This document shows positions 16,173-27,333 of a stretch of DNA of 64,000 bases, piece after piece. Source of the stretch: Actinomadura rupiterrae (GTDB taxonomy: Bacteria > Actinomycetota > Actinomycetes > Streptosporangiales > Streptosporangiaceae); assembly GCF_024172125.1 (NCBI RefSeq), contig NZ_JAMZEA010000018.1, forward strand, positions 124,001 through 188,000, in the 5' to 3' direction. Under the pieces are notes generated by a model. That model had not been told where the DNA came from and did not search any database. It saw nothing but the letters and a program-made list of their open reading frames with translations. The translations under genes were made by a program, and so were the position numbers. The stretch's first letter is position 1. Each line of letters opens with the position of its first letter.

Positions 16173-17734
16173 GGCCGGGCTCCGTTCTCGGCGACGTTAC
16201 CGTTGATCTTCGGTGCCGGGTCGCGGACGTCCACCCGGGCCAGGCCCTGCTGGACCGACGGGTTGATGGCCTTGAGCACCGGCTGGGGGAACAGGCCCAT
16301 CGCCACGATGATCGCGATGATCGGGGCGACCGCGAGCTTCTCCCGGACCGTCAGGTCGGGCATGCCCTTGACCTCGTCCCGAGCGGGGCCGCCCATGGTC
16401 CGCTGGTAGGTCCACAGGATGTAGATCGCGGCGAGCACGATCCCGGACGCGGCGAGCACCGCGGGCACCCGGTGCCGGCTGAACGTGCCGATCAGCACCA
16501 TCAGCTCGGACACGAAGGTGGACAGGCCGGGCAGCGAGAGCCCGGACAGGCCCGCGACCAGGAACGTCCCGGCGAGCACCGGGGCGACCTTCTGGACGCC
16601 GCCGAACGCGTCGATCCGCGCGGACCTGCGCCGCGCGATCATGAATCCGACGAGCAGGAAGAGCGCGCCGGTGGAGAACCCGTGGTTCACCATGTACAGC
16701 GTCGCGCCGGACTGGCCCTGCGTCGTCATCGCGAAGATGCCGAGCACGATGAACCCGAAGTGCGACACCGAGGTGTAGGCCACCAGTCGCTTGAGGTCCA
16801 CCTGCCCGATCGCCAGGACCGCGCCGTAGACGATGCTGATCACCGCCAGGGCCAGGACGACCGGGGTCGCCCACTTCGCCGCGCCGGGGAACAGCTCCAG
16901 GCAGAACCGGAGCATGCCGTAGGTGCCGACCTTGTCGAGCACGCCGACGACGAGCACCAGCGCGCCCGCCGGGGACTGCGCCGCGGCGTCCGGCAGCCAG
17001 GTGTGGACGGGCACCATCGGCGCCTTGATCGCGAACGCGACGAAGAAGCCGAGGAACAGCCACTTGGCCGTCATGCCGTCCACGTGCATGGTGCGCAGCT
17101 CGTCGAACATGAACGTGCCGTGGCCGAGCTTGTCCTGCGACAGCGGGTACAGCCAGACGACGGCGACGAGCATCAGCAGCCCGCCGAGCAGCGAGTACAG
17201 CAGGAACTTCACGGCCGCGTAGGACCGCTGCGGACCGCCGTAGGACCCGATGAGGAAGTACACCGGGATCAGCATCGCCTCGAAGAAGACGTAGAACAGG
17301 AAGACGTCGGTCGCCGCGAAGACGCCGACCATCATCGCCTCCAGCGCCAGCAGCAGCGCGAAGTACGTCTTCACCGACCGCTTCGGCGGGGTGTCGGTGC
17401 CGCCGGAGCGGCCCGCCTCGTCCCAGGACGCGATGACCACGAGCGGGACGAGGATCACCGACAGCAGGACGAGCACGAGCGCGACGCCGTCGACGCCGAC
17501 CGCCCAGTGCACCCCGAACGACTTGATCCACCAGTACTTCTCGGTGAACTGGAACCGGTCGCCGCCGACCTTGAACGCGGTCGTCATCACGATCGCGAGG
17601 ACGGCCTCGACCACCGAGATCGCGAGCGCGGCCTGCTTGGCCAGCGCCTCGTTCTCGCGCGGCAGCACCCCCACCAGCAGCGCGCCGACGGCGGGCAGCG
17701 CGATGAGGACGGTCAGCCAGGGGAAGTCGGTCAT
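16169..17734 (-). CDS. nuoM: NADH-quinone oxidoreductase subunit M
   Basis: 521 residues, antiporter-like. FYVFFEAMLIPVYFLIGSYGG contains the conserved channel Glu, and VHTWLPDAAAQSPAGA and LKRLVAYTSVSHFGFIVLG are the hallmark NuoM segments. The ATG at 17734 overlaps the nuoL stop by 4 bases. It is one of three proton-pumping subunits of the membrane arm. The open frame continues upstream into nuoL, but that portion is antisense-like noise. Confidence 0.95.
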   Translation of the reverse strand: MTDFPWLTVLIALPAVGALLVGVLPRENEALAKQAALAISVVEAVLAIVMTTAFKVGGDRFQFTEKYWWIKSFGVHWAVGVDGVALVLVLLSVILVPLVVIASWDEAGRSGGTDTPPKRSVKTYFALLLALEAMMVGVFAATDVFLFYVFFEAMLIPVYFLIGSYGGPQRSYAAVKFLLYSLLGGLLMLVAVVWLYPLSQDKLGHGTFMFDELRTMHVDGMTAKWLFLGFFVAFAIKAPMVPVHTWLPDAAAQSPAGALVLVVGVLDKVGTYGMLRFCLELFPGAAKWATPVVLALAVISIVYGAVLAIGQVDLKRLVAYTSVSHFGFIVLGIFAMTTQGQSGATLYMVNHGFSTGALFLLVGFMIARRRSARIDAFGGVQKVAPVLAGTFLVAGLSGLSLPGLSTFVSELMVLIGTFSRHRVPAVLAASGIVLAAIYILWTYQRTMGGPARDEVKGMPDLTVREKLAVAPIIAIIVAMGLFPQPVLKAINPSVQQGLARVDVRDPAPKINGNVAENGARP

Positions 17735-19644
17735 GACGCGTTCACCACCAGGAGGGCGGCGACCACGATGGCCGCGCCGAGGTACATCGAGAGGGCGTAG
17801 GACCGGGCGAACCCGGTCTGGATCCGCCGGATCCGGCCGGAGGTCCCGCCGACGCCGGCCGCGATGCCGTTGACCGCGCCGTCCACGCCCCGGTTGTCGA
17901 ACCAGACCGCGAGCCGGGTCAGCCACTGGCCGGGCCGCATCAGCAGCGACTCGTTGATGGCGTCCCCGTACAGGTCGCGGCGGGCCGCGCGGGTGAGGAC
18001 GGACCCGGCCGGGGCCTCGACCGGCACCGGACGCGCCGCGTACTGCCGCCAGGCGATCGCGACGCCGATCACCATCAGGACGAGGGTGGCCGCGCCGGGC
18101 GCGGTCAGCCACTTGAAGGTGTGCTCCTCCGGCTCGCCGACCACCGGGGCCAGGAAGTCGGAGAACCCGCCGAGGACGAGGAAGCCGCCCGCGAACACCG
18201 ACCCGAGGGCCAGCAGGATCAGCGGGACGGTCATCACCTTCGGCGACTCGTGCGGGTGCACGCCCTCCTGCCAGCGCTTCTCACCGAAGAAGGTCATGAA
18301 CATCACGCGCGACATGTAGTACGCGGTGATGCCCGCGCCGATCAGCGCGCAGGCGCCGAGGATGTTCCCCGACGTGCCGCCCTTCTCGAACGCGGCCTCG
18401 ATGATGCCGTCCTTGGTGAAGAACCCGGAGAACGGCGGGCACCCGATGATCGCGAGGAACCCGAGCCCGAACGTCGCGTAGGTCACGTACATGACCTTGC
18501 GCAATGCGCCGTAGTGCCGCATGTTCACGTCGTCGTTCATCGCGTGCATGACCGACCCGGCGCCGAGGAACAGGCCCGCCTTGAAGAAGCCGTGCGCGAT
18601 CAGGTGCGCGATGGCGAAGGCGTAGCCGGGCTTGCCGAGCCCGGCGGCGAGGTGCATGTAGCCGATCTGCGACATCGTCGAGCCGGCGAGCGCCTTCTTG
18701 ATGTCGTCCTTGCCGGTACCGATGATCGCACCGGCGAGCAGCGTGGCCGCGCCGACGATCGTCACGACCAGCTGCGCGTCCGGCGACATCTCGAAGATCG
18801 GCGCGGACCGGACGATCAGGTAGACCCCCGCGGTGACCATGGTCGCCGCGTGGATCAGCGCCGACACCGGGGTCGGGCCCTCCATCGCGTCCAGTAGCCA
18901 GGACTGGAGCGGGAGCTGCGCGGACTTGCCGCACGCGCCGAGCAGGAGCAGCAGCCCCAGCGCGGTCGCGGTGCCCGAGGTGAGCTTGCCGGCCAGGCCG
19001 ACGTGCTCGGCGCCGGTACCGAGGACGGTCGTGAAGTCGACCGAGTTGAAGGTGGCGAACATCAGCATGATCGCCGAGACCATGCCGAGGTCGCCGACCC
19101 GGTTCACCACGAACGCCTTCTTCGCGGCGACCGCGGCGGTCGGCTTGAACTGCCAGAACCCGATCAGCAGGTAGGACGCGAGGCCCACGCCCTCCCAGCC
19201 GAGGAACAGCACGACGTAGTTCGCGCCGAGCACCAGCAGGAGCATCGCCGCGACGAACAGGTTGAGGTAGGCGAAGAACCGCCGCCGGTCCTCGTCGTGG
19301 GCCATGTAGCCCATCGAGTAGATGTGGATCAGCGAGCCGACGCCCGTGATCAGCAGCACGAAGCTGATCGACAGCGGGTCGACCAGCAGGTCCATCCCGA
19401 CGTGCAGCGAGCCGACGTCGAAGAAGTTCCACAGGTGCAGCGTGCGGCGGCGCTCGGCGTCGTCGTAGCCGAGCATCTGGACGAACATCCCGAGCCCGAC
19501 GGCGAACGACGCGAGCGACATCGCGACGCCGAGGTAGTGCCCCCACCGGTCGGTGCGGCGTCCTCCGAGCAGGAGGACCGCCGCCCCGAGCAGCGGGAAC
19601 GCGATGAGCAACCAGGCCGCGGCCTGGATCCCTTCCGCTTTCAC
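17731..19644 (-). CDS. nuoL: NADH-quinone oxidoreductase subunit L
   Basis: 637 residues, the largest antiporter-like subunit. It has YMAHDEDRRRFFAYLNLF, LGWEGVGLASYLLIGFW, SWLLDAMEGPTPVSALIHAATMV and MSQIGYMHLAAGLG segments. The C-terminus extends past the core as expected for the lateral helix that braces the membrane arm. It starts at ATG 19644, 13 bp after the nuoK stop, and the stop overlaps nuoM. Confidence 0.95.
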   Translation of the reverse strand: MKAEGIQAAAWLLIAFPLLGAAVLLLGGRRTDRWGHYLGVAMSLASFAVGLGMFVQMLGYDDAERRRTLHLWNFFDVGSLHVGMDLLVDPLSISFVLLITGVGSLIHIYSMGYMAHDEDRRRFFAYLNLFVAAMLLLVLGANYVVLFLGWEGVGLASYLLIGFWQFKPTAAVAAKKAFVVNRVGDLGMVSAIMLMFATFNSVDFTTVLGTGAEHVGLAGKLTSGTATALGLLLLLGACGKSAQLPLQSWLLDAMEGPTPVSALIHAATMVTAGVYLIVRSAPIFEMSPDAQLVVTIVGAATLLAGAIIGTGKDDIKKALAGSTMSQIGYMHLAAGLGKPGYAFAIAHLIAHGFFKAGLFLGAGSVMHAMNDDVNMRHYGALRKVMYVTYATFGLGFLAIIGCPPFSGFFTKDGIIEAAFEKGGTSGNILGACALIGAGITAYYMSRVMFMTFFGEKRWQEGVHPHESPKVMTVPLILLALGSVFAGGFLVLGGFSDFLAPVVGEPEEHTFKWLTAPGAATLVLMVIGVAIAWRQYAARPVPVEAPAGSVLTRAARRDLYGDAINESLLMRPGQWLTRLAVWFDNRGVDGAVNGIAAGVGGTSGRIRRIQTGFARSYALSMYLGAAIVVAALLVVNAS

Positions 19645-19657
19645 TGGCCGCGGCCCC

Positions 19658-19957
19658 CTAGTACTTCAGCAGGTTCGCGTCGTCGACCGACGAGGACCTG
19701 CGGGTCCGGAAGATGGTCATGATGATGGCGAGGCCGACCACGACCTCGGCCGCCGCCACGACCATCACGAAGAACGCGATGATCTGGCCGTCGAGGTTGC
19801 CGTGCATGCGGGAGAACGACACGAACGCCAGGTTGCAGGCGTTCAGCATGAGCTCCACGCACATGAACACCACGATCGCGTTGCGGCGCACGAGCACGCC
19901 GACACCGCCGATGGTGAACAGGATCGCCGACAGCGCCAGGTAGTGTCCGGGGCTCAC
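19658..19957 (-). CDS. nuoK: NADH-quinone oxidoreductase subunit K
   Basis: 99 residues with three hydrophobic helices. The family signature includes VELMLNACNLAFV with the conserved membrane Glu and VVAAAEVVVGLAI with the second Glu, both needed for proton transfer. The GTG at 19957 overlaps the nuoJ stop by 4 bases and gives the standard length. Confidence 0.95.
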   Translation of the reverse strand: MSPGHYLALSAILFTIGGVGVLVRRNAIVVFMCVELMLNACNLAFVSFSRMHGNLDGQIIAFFVMVVAAAEVVVGLAIIMTIFRTRRSSSVDDANLLKY

Positions 19958-20850
19958 TTCTCGTCCTCCTCGGTCGCGGCACCGGTCTCCGGCTCGGCGG
20001 TCCCGGTGGCCGTGCGGACCGCCCGGACGTCCCGGTCGAGCGCCTGCCGCTCGGTCTGGCCGTCCAGGTCGGTGTGCCGGTGCGCGGTGTCGGTGCGGGC
20101 CGCGATGACCGGGTTGACCGACAGCTCGGACGGGGTGCCGTCCGGCAGCAGCGCGGGCATGTCGACCGCGTTGTGCCGGGCGTAGGTGCCGGGCCCGGGC
20201 AGCGGTCCGGGGTGCGCGCCGGTCTGCGCGGCGCGCCGGAACCGCTCCACCGACAGCGTCCGCTGGGTGGCCTTGGGCGAGGTGCGCTCGCGGTGCGCGA
20301 GCACCATCGCGCCGAGCGCCGCGGTGATCAGCAGGGCGCTGGTCGCCTCGAACGCGAACACGTACTTGCCGAACAGCATCGCGGCCAGGCCGCGGATGTT
20401 GCCGCCGTGCTCGGTGTTGGCGGCCTTCATGCCGGCCGAGTCGCCGAGCGCGGCGTTGCCGAAGCCGACGCCGAGCAGCACCACGAACCCGATGCCGCCG
20501 ATGGCCGCCCAGAGCCGCTGCCCGCGCAGCGTCTCCACCAGCGAGTCGGTGGACGAGACGCCCACCAGCATCAGCACGAACAGGAACAGCATCAGCACCG
20601 CGCCGGTGTAGACGATGACCTGGACGAACGCCAGGAACGGCGCGTCCTGGATCGCGTACAGCGCGGCCAGCGACAGCATCACGGTCGCCAGCAGCAGCGC
20701 CGAGTGCACCGCCTTCCGCATGAAGATCATGCCGAGCGCGGCGGCGACCGACACGATCGCCAGGAACCAGAAGAAGAACGGCTCGCCGGACTGCTTGTCG
20801 GCGACGTGGCCCGCGACCACGTGCGCGGTCGCCAGGTGGCCGGCGGTCAT
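19954..20850 (-). CDS. nuoJ: NADH-quinone oxidoreductase subunit J
   Basis: 298 residues. The first 190 form the five-helix NuoJ core (MRKAVHSALLLATVMLSLAALYAIQDAPFLAFVQVIVYTGAVLMLFLF region). The C-terminal 100 residues are hydrophilic, an extension seen in streptomycete NuoJ, and contain many charged residues ending in TEEDEK. The extension is presumably cytoplasmic. The gene overlaps nuoI by 4 bases at its start and nuoK by 4 at its end. Confidence 0.93.
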   Translation of the reverse strand: MTAGHLATAHVVAGHVADKQSGEPFFFWFLAIVSVAAALGMIFMRKAVHSALLLATVMLSLAALYAIQDAPFLAFVQVIVYTGAVLMLFLFVLMLVGVSSTDSLVETLRGQRLWAAIGGIGFVVLLGVGFGNAALGDSAGMKAANTEHGGNIRGLAAMLFGKYVFAFEATSALLITAALGAMVLAHRERTSPKATQRTLSVERFRRAAQTGAHPGPLPGPGTYARHNAVDMPALLPDGTPSELSVNPVIAARTDTAHRHTDLDGQTERQALDRDVRAVRTATGTAEPETGAATEEDEK

Positions 20851-21392
20851 CTCCTCTCACCGCCTTCCCCGTCCTGGGTGGCCTGCTGGAGACCGAGGCG
20901 GTAGTAGTCCTCCTCGGTCTCGCCGAGGCGCATGGCGTGCGGCGGGGTCTCCATGCCCTCGCGCAGCGGCGCGAGCAGCATGTCCTTGGTGTAGATCAGC
21001 GACTCGCGGCTGTCGTCGGCCAGCTCGTACTCGTTGGTCATCGTGAGCGCCCGGGTCGGGCACGCCTCGATGCACAGCCCGCACAGGATGCAGCGCAGGT
21101 AGTTGATCTGGTAGACGCGGCCGTACCGCTCGCCCGGCGAGAAGCGCTCCTCCTCGGTGTTGTCGGCGCCCTCCACGTAGATGGCGTCGGCGGGACACGC
21201 CCAGGCGCACAGCTCGCAGCCGACGCACTTCTCCAGGCCGTCCGGCCAGCGGTTCAGCTGGTGCCGGCCGTGGAAGCGCGGGGCCGTCGGCTTCTTCACC
21301 TCGGGGTACTGGACGGTCTCGCTCTTCATGAACATCTGGTGGAACGAGACCCCGAACCCCTTCACCGGGTTCAGGAAGTCAGTGAGTCCCAC
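20847..21392 (-). CDS. nuoI: NADH-quinone oxidoreductase subunit I, 2x[4Fe-4S]
   Basis: 181 residues with two ferredoxin-type clusters: CVGCELCAWACPADAI and CILCGLCIEACPTRAL, the N6a and N6b clusters that pass electrons toward NuoB. The GTG at 21392 lies 6 bases after GAGGAGG and matches family length; another GTG at 21407 overlaps that ribosome site and is less likely. It overlaps the end of nuoH by 14 bases. Confidence 0.93.
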   Translation of the reverse strand: MGLTDFLNPVKGFGVSFHQMFMKSETVQYPEVKKPTAPRFHGRHQLNRWPDGLEKCVGCELCAWACPADAIYVEGADNTEEERFSPGERYGRVYQINYLRCILCGLCIEACPTRALTMTNEYELADDSRESLIYTKDMLLAPLREGMETPPHAMRLGETEEDYYRLGLQQATQDGEGGERR

Positions 21393-22728
21393 TGCTGACC
21401 TCCTCACGAGAGGATTCGGTGATGCGCGGCCGGGGCACGTCGCGGCGGCCGTGGTAGTGCGGTGCGTCCATCGGCGGGACGGGGAAGCCGCCCGCCGCCG
21501 GGTCCGGTGGAGCGGTCGCGGCGTCCGGCCGGTCGGGCCTGCGGCCGCGGGCGAACTCCCAGACGAAGCTGCCGGCGATCACGATGATCGCCAGGACGGC
21601 GACCACCACCATCAGCGACCCGACGTTGTGGCCCTCGTTCTTCAGCGCGCGGATGACCGCGACCAGCAGGATCCAGCCGAGCGAGAAGGGCATCAGCACC
21701 TTCCAGCCGAGCTTCATCAGCTGGTCGTAGCGGACGCGCGGCAGCGAGCCGCGCAGCCAGATGAAGAAGAAGATGAACGCCCAGAGCTTGACCATGAACC
21801 ACAGCACCGGCCACCAGCCGGAGTTCGCGCCCGACCACACGGTGGAGATCGGGGCGGGGGCCCGCCAGCCGCCGAGGAACAGGGTGGTGCACAGGGCCGA
21901 CAGCGTCGCCAGGTTGATGTACTCGGCGAGGAAGAACATCGCGAACTTCAGCGACGAGTACTCGGTGTGGAAGCCGCCGACCAGCTCGCCCTCGCCCTCG
22001 GGCAGGTCGAACGGGATGCGGTTCGACTCGCCCATCATCGTGATCACGTAGACCACGAAGGACGGGAACAGCAGCACCGCGTACCAGGTGTCGGCCTGCG
22101 CGTTGACGATCTCGGTGGTGGACATCGACCCGGCGAACAGGAACACCGCCACGAACGACAGCCCCATCGCGATCTCGTAGGAGATCACCTGCGCGGACGA
22201 GCGGAGCCCGCCGAGCAGCGAGTACGGCGACATCGACGACCAGCCCGCGAGCACGATGCCGTAGACGCCCATCGAGGACATCGCCAGCACCAGCAGCACC
22301 GCGACCGGAAGGTCGGTGCCCTGCAGCGCGGTGTGGTGGCCGAAGACCGACACGGTCGGGCCGAACGGGATGATGCTGAACGAGATGAACGCCGGCACCG
22401 CCGACATCACCGGCGCGAGGACGAAGACGACCTTGTCCACGTTCCGCGGGATGATGTCCTCTTTCAGCGCCAGCTTCACGCCGTCCGCGAGGCCCTGGAG
22501 CAGGCCGAACGGGCCGCACCGGTTCGGGCCGACGCGCAGCTGCATGCGGCCGATCACGCGGCGCTCGACCCACATCGACATGAGCACGGTGAGGACCAGG
22601 AAGACGAAGATCACCAGGACCTTGCCGCCGATCAGCCACCACGGGTCCTTGCCGAAGGTCGACAGGGTCGGGTCCGACGGGGCCGGGCCGGCCAGCACGG
22701 CCTGGCCGGCCAGGGTGAGACGACTCAT
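21379..22728 (-). CDS. nuoH: NADH-quinone oxidoreductase subunit H
   Basis: 449 residues. NuoH lies at the junction of the membrane and peripheral arms and forms part of the quinone chamber. Signature segments are RRVIGRMQLRVGPNRCGPFG, IPFDLPEGEGELVGGFHTEYSS (acidic loop at the quinone site) and IWLRGSLPRVRYDQLM. A C-terminal hydrophilic extension of about 50 Pro-rich residues is beyond the usual bacterial core, as in other actinomycetes. Confidence 0.95.
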   Translation of the reverse strand: MSRLTLAGQAVLAGPAPSDPTLSTFGKDPWWLIGGKVLVIFVFLVLTVLMSMWVERRVIGRMQLRVGPNRCGPFGLLQGLADGVKLALKEDIIPRNVDKVVFVLAPVMSAVPAFISFSIIPFGPTVSVFGHHTALQGTDLPVAVLLVLAMSSMGVYGIVLAGWSSMSPYSLLGGLRSSAQVISYEIAMGLSFVAVFLFAGSMSTTEIVNAQADTWYAVLLFPSFVVYVITMMGESNRIPFDLPEGEGELVGGFHTEYSSLKFAMFFLAEYINLATLSALCTTLFLGGWRAPAPISTVWSGANSGWWPVLWFMVKLWAFIFFFIWLRGSLPRVRYDQLMKLGWKVLMPFSLGWILLVAVIRALKNEGHNVGSLMVVVAVLAIIVIAGSFVWEFARGRRPDRPDAATAPPDPAAGGFPVPPMDAPHYHGRRDVPRPRITESSREEVSSGTH

Positions 22729-25207
22729 CGGGAGCCTCCGATCGAGACGATGTCCCCCGCCTGCGCGCCCAGGTCGGCGTACAGCGCGACCCCGGCGGAG
22801 TTGGTCGGCAGCCAGACCACGCGGTCGGGCATGCCGGGTGTGATCTCCAGCGGGAGCGTGACCTCGCCGCGCGGACCGCGCACCGTGATCTTCGCAGTGC
22901 CTTCCGAGGGGGGACGCCCCCCCGCGCCCCCCGGCCCGGCTTCGCCGGCTGGGAGAGCGCCCGCTTCCTCGGCGGTCGCGGCGGAGACGCGGGCGACGGC
23001 GGCCTTGGCGGTTCCGGCGAGGTAGGGCTCGCCGTCCTGCATGCGGCCCTTGTCGAGCAGCAGGCGCCAGCTCGCGAGCAGCGCCTCGCCGCGGTCCGGC
23101 TGCGGCGAGGCGCCGAGCGCGACCGACGGCGCGGGCGGGCGCTCGCCGCGGAACGCGCCGAGCTCGGTCAGCTCGCGGCGCGCCGCGTCCGGCCCCGGCA
23201 GCCCGAGGTGCACGTCCATCTCGTTCGCGAGCGCGTCCAGGACCCGCAGGTCGGACATCTTCGCGGCGTTCTTCAGGACGGTGTCGAACGGGCGGCCGCG
23301 GCCCTCCCAGTCGACGAACGTGCCGGACTTCTCGGCGACGGCCGCGACCGGCAGCACCACGTCCGCGCGGTCGGTGACCGCGCTGACCCGCTGCTCCAGG
23401 CTGACCACGAACGGGGTGGCGTCCAGGGCCGCGAGCGCGGCCTCCGGGTCGGGCAGGTCGTACGGGTCGAACCCGCCGACCAGCAGCGCCCCGCGCTCCC
23501 CGACCGCCGCCGAGGACAGGATCCCGGCGGTGTCGCGGCCGGGCATCGCGGGCAGTTCCGCGACACCCCAGACGCGGGCGGTCTCGGTGCGCGCGTCCGG
23601 GTCGAACACCGGACGGCCGATCGGCAGCAGCCCCGGCAGGGCCCCGGCCTCGATCGCGCCGCGCTCGCCCGCGCGGCGCGGCACCCAGGCCAGGGACGCG
23701 CCGGTGACGTGCGCCAGCCGGACGGCCGCCGACAGCGCGCCCGGGCTGGACGCGAGCCGCTCGCCGACCATGATGACCGCGCCCGGCTTCTCCAGCAGCT
23801 CGCGGATCGCGGCGTTGTCACCGGCGACCAGGCCGCCGAGCACCTCGGCCTCGGCGCCCGGCGCGGACGCCAGCAGCGTCCCGCCGGTCTTCTCCAGCCC
23901 GCGGGTGGCGAACGGCGCGACCGAGACGACCTTCAGCCTGTTCTTGCGGAACGCCTTGCGCAGCCGCAGGAAGACGATCGGTGACTCCTCCTCGGGCTCG
24001 AACCCGGCCAGGAGCACCACCGGGGCGGCCTCCAGGTCGGAGTACGACACCTCGATCGGACGGCCCGCCACCGCGAAGGCCAGGAACTCGGCCTCCTCGG
24101 CGCTGTGCGGGCGGGCCCGGAAGTCGATGTCGTTCGTGCCGAGGGCGATGCGCGCGAACTTGCTGTACGCGTAGGCGTCCTCAAGCGTGAGGCGTCCACC
24201 GGTGAGGACTCCGGCCTTGCCTCGTGCGCGCGCGAGGCCACGAGCGGCCACCGTCAGCGCCTCGGGCCAGGACGCGACCTCCAGCTCGCCGTTCTCGTTC
24301 CGGACGAGCGGGTGGGTGAGCCGGTCGGGCTGCGTGGCGTAGGTGAACGCCCAGCGGCCCTTGTCGCAGTTCCACTCCTCGTTCACCTGCGGGTCGTCCC
24401 CGGCGAGCCGGCGGGTGATCTTGCCGCGCCGGTGGTCGGTCCGCAGCGCGCAGCCGGACGCGCAGTGCTCGCACGCCGACGGCGTGGACACCAGGTCGAA
24501 CGGCCGCGACCGGAACCGGTACGCCGCGCCGGTCAGCGCGCCGACCGGGCAGATCTGCACGGTGTTGCCGGAGAAGTAGGACTGGAACGGCTTGTCGGTC
24601 GCCGCGCCCACCTGCTCCTTCGCGCCGCGCTCGAACAGGTCGATGAACGCGTCCCCGGCGATCTGGTCGGAGAACCGGGTGCAGCGCGCGCACTGGATGC
24701 AGCGCTCGCGGTCGAGCAGCACCTCGGTGGACAGCGGGATCGGCTTGGGGAAGGTCCGCTTGGCCTCGGTGAACCGGGTCTCGCCGCGCCCGTTGGACAT
24801 CGCCTGGTTCTGCAGCGGGCACTCGCCGCCCTTGTCGCAGATCGGGCAGTCCAGCGGGTGGTTGATCAGCAGCAGCTCCATCACGCCGTGCTGCGCCTTG
24901 TCGGCGACCGGCGAGGTGAGCTGCGTCTTGACCACCATGCCCGGCATCACCGTGGTGGTGCAGGACGCCTGCGGCTTCGGCATGCCGCGCCCGTTGCCCG
25001 CGTCCGGGATCTCCACCAGGCACTGCCGGCAGGCCCCGACGGGGTCCAGCAGCGGGTGGTCGCAGAACCGCGGGATCTGGATGCCGAGCAGCTCCGCCGC
25101 CCGGATGATCAGCGTGCCCTTGGGGACGCTGATCTCGAAACCGTCGATGGTGCAGGTCACCATCTCGACCTGCGGCGCGACGGAGGTCTTCTTCTCGTCG
25201 GCGACGG

Positions 25208-25211
<4 letters not shown>
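22725..25211 (-). CDS. nuoG: NADH-quinone oxidoreductase subunit G
   Basis: 828 residues. The N-terminal [2Fe-2S] domain has RFCDHPLLDPVGACRQCLVE, followed by the His/Cys [4Fe-4S] motif and ERCIQCARCTRF. A molybdopterin-oxidoreductase-like region starts at CEHCASGCALRTDH. It carries the electron wires between NuoF and NuoI; the molybdopterin fold is a relic. The ATG at 25211 overlaps the nuoF stop by 4 bases. A Pro/Gly/Ala-rich interruption near residue 745 (22890-22990) looks like a low-complexity insertion in the C-terminal domain. Confidence 0.95.
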
Positions 25212-26505
<1,294 letters not shown>

Positions 26506-26509
<4 letters not shown>

Positions 26510-27333
26510 TGGTTGCGTCCTTCCTGGCTGCCGGGCTTGACGTCGCCGCCGATGGGCTTGCCCGGCTCGTTCGGCGGCGGGTCGGTGATCTCCTCCGGCT
26601 TCACCGGCTCGTCCGGCGCGGCGCGGCCCGTGTCGGCGGCCGGGGCCGTCCAGCCGCGCTCGCGGGCGAGGTCGAGACCGCGCAGCGACTCCGTCCCCGC
26701 CTGGACGCCCTCGTGCGCGAGGCCGTCGTCGAAACCGGCCAGCACGCGGCTGGCCTGCTTCCACGTGCAGAGCGTGTTCGGACCCCGGGAAGGAAGCACT
26801 TGCTTACCCGCACGGAGGTCGTCGACCAGGCGCTTGGCCTTCTCCGGCGTCATGTTGTCGAAGAACTCCCAGTTCACCGTCATGACGGGCGCGAAGTCGC
26901 AGGCCGCGTTGCACTCGATGCGCTCCAGCGAGACCGTGCCGTCCTCGGTCGACTCGTCATGCCCGACGCCGAGGTGCTCGCTCAGCTCGTTCCAGATCTG
27001 GTCGCCGCCCATCACCGCGCACAGCGTGTTGATGCAGACGCCGACGTGGTAGTCGCCGACCGGCTCCCGCTTGTACTGGGTGTAGAACGTCGCGACCCCG
27101 GTGACCTGCGCGGGCGTGATGCCGAGCGTCTCGGCGCAGAAGTCGATCCCGCGCCCGGTGACGTAGCCGTCCTCCGCCTGCACCAGGTGCAGCATCGGCA
27201 GCAGCGCCGACCTCGGCTGCGGGTACCGCGCCAGGATGTCCTTGGCATCCCGGTCCAGCCGCTCCCGCGTCTCCGGGTCGTACGGCTCGGTGCTGCGGAA
27301 CGGCGGCTCCAGCTTGAGCAGCTGCTCGCTCAA
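26506..27333 (-). CDS. nuoE: NADH-quinone oxidoreductase subunit E
   Basis: 275 residues. The thioredoxin-like [2Fe-2S] domain has HVGVCINTLCAVMGG and RIECNAACDFAPVMTVN, the four Cys ligands of cluster N1a. The last 70 or so residues are a Pro/Glu/Asp-rich tail ending in GSQEGRNQ, longer than in proteobacterial NuoE. The start is an unusual TTG at 27333, which overlaps the nuoD stop (TTGA) and sits 9 bases after GGGAGG. Confidence 0.92.
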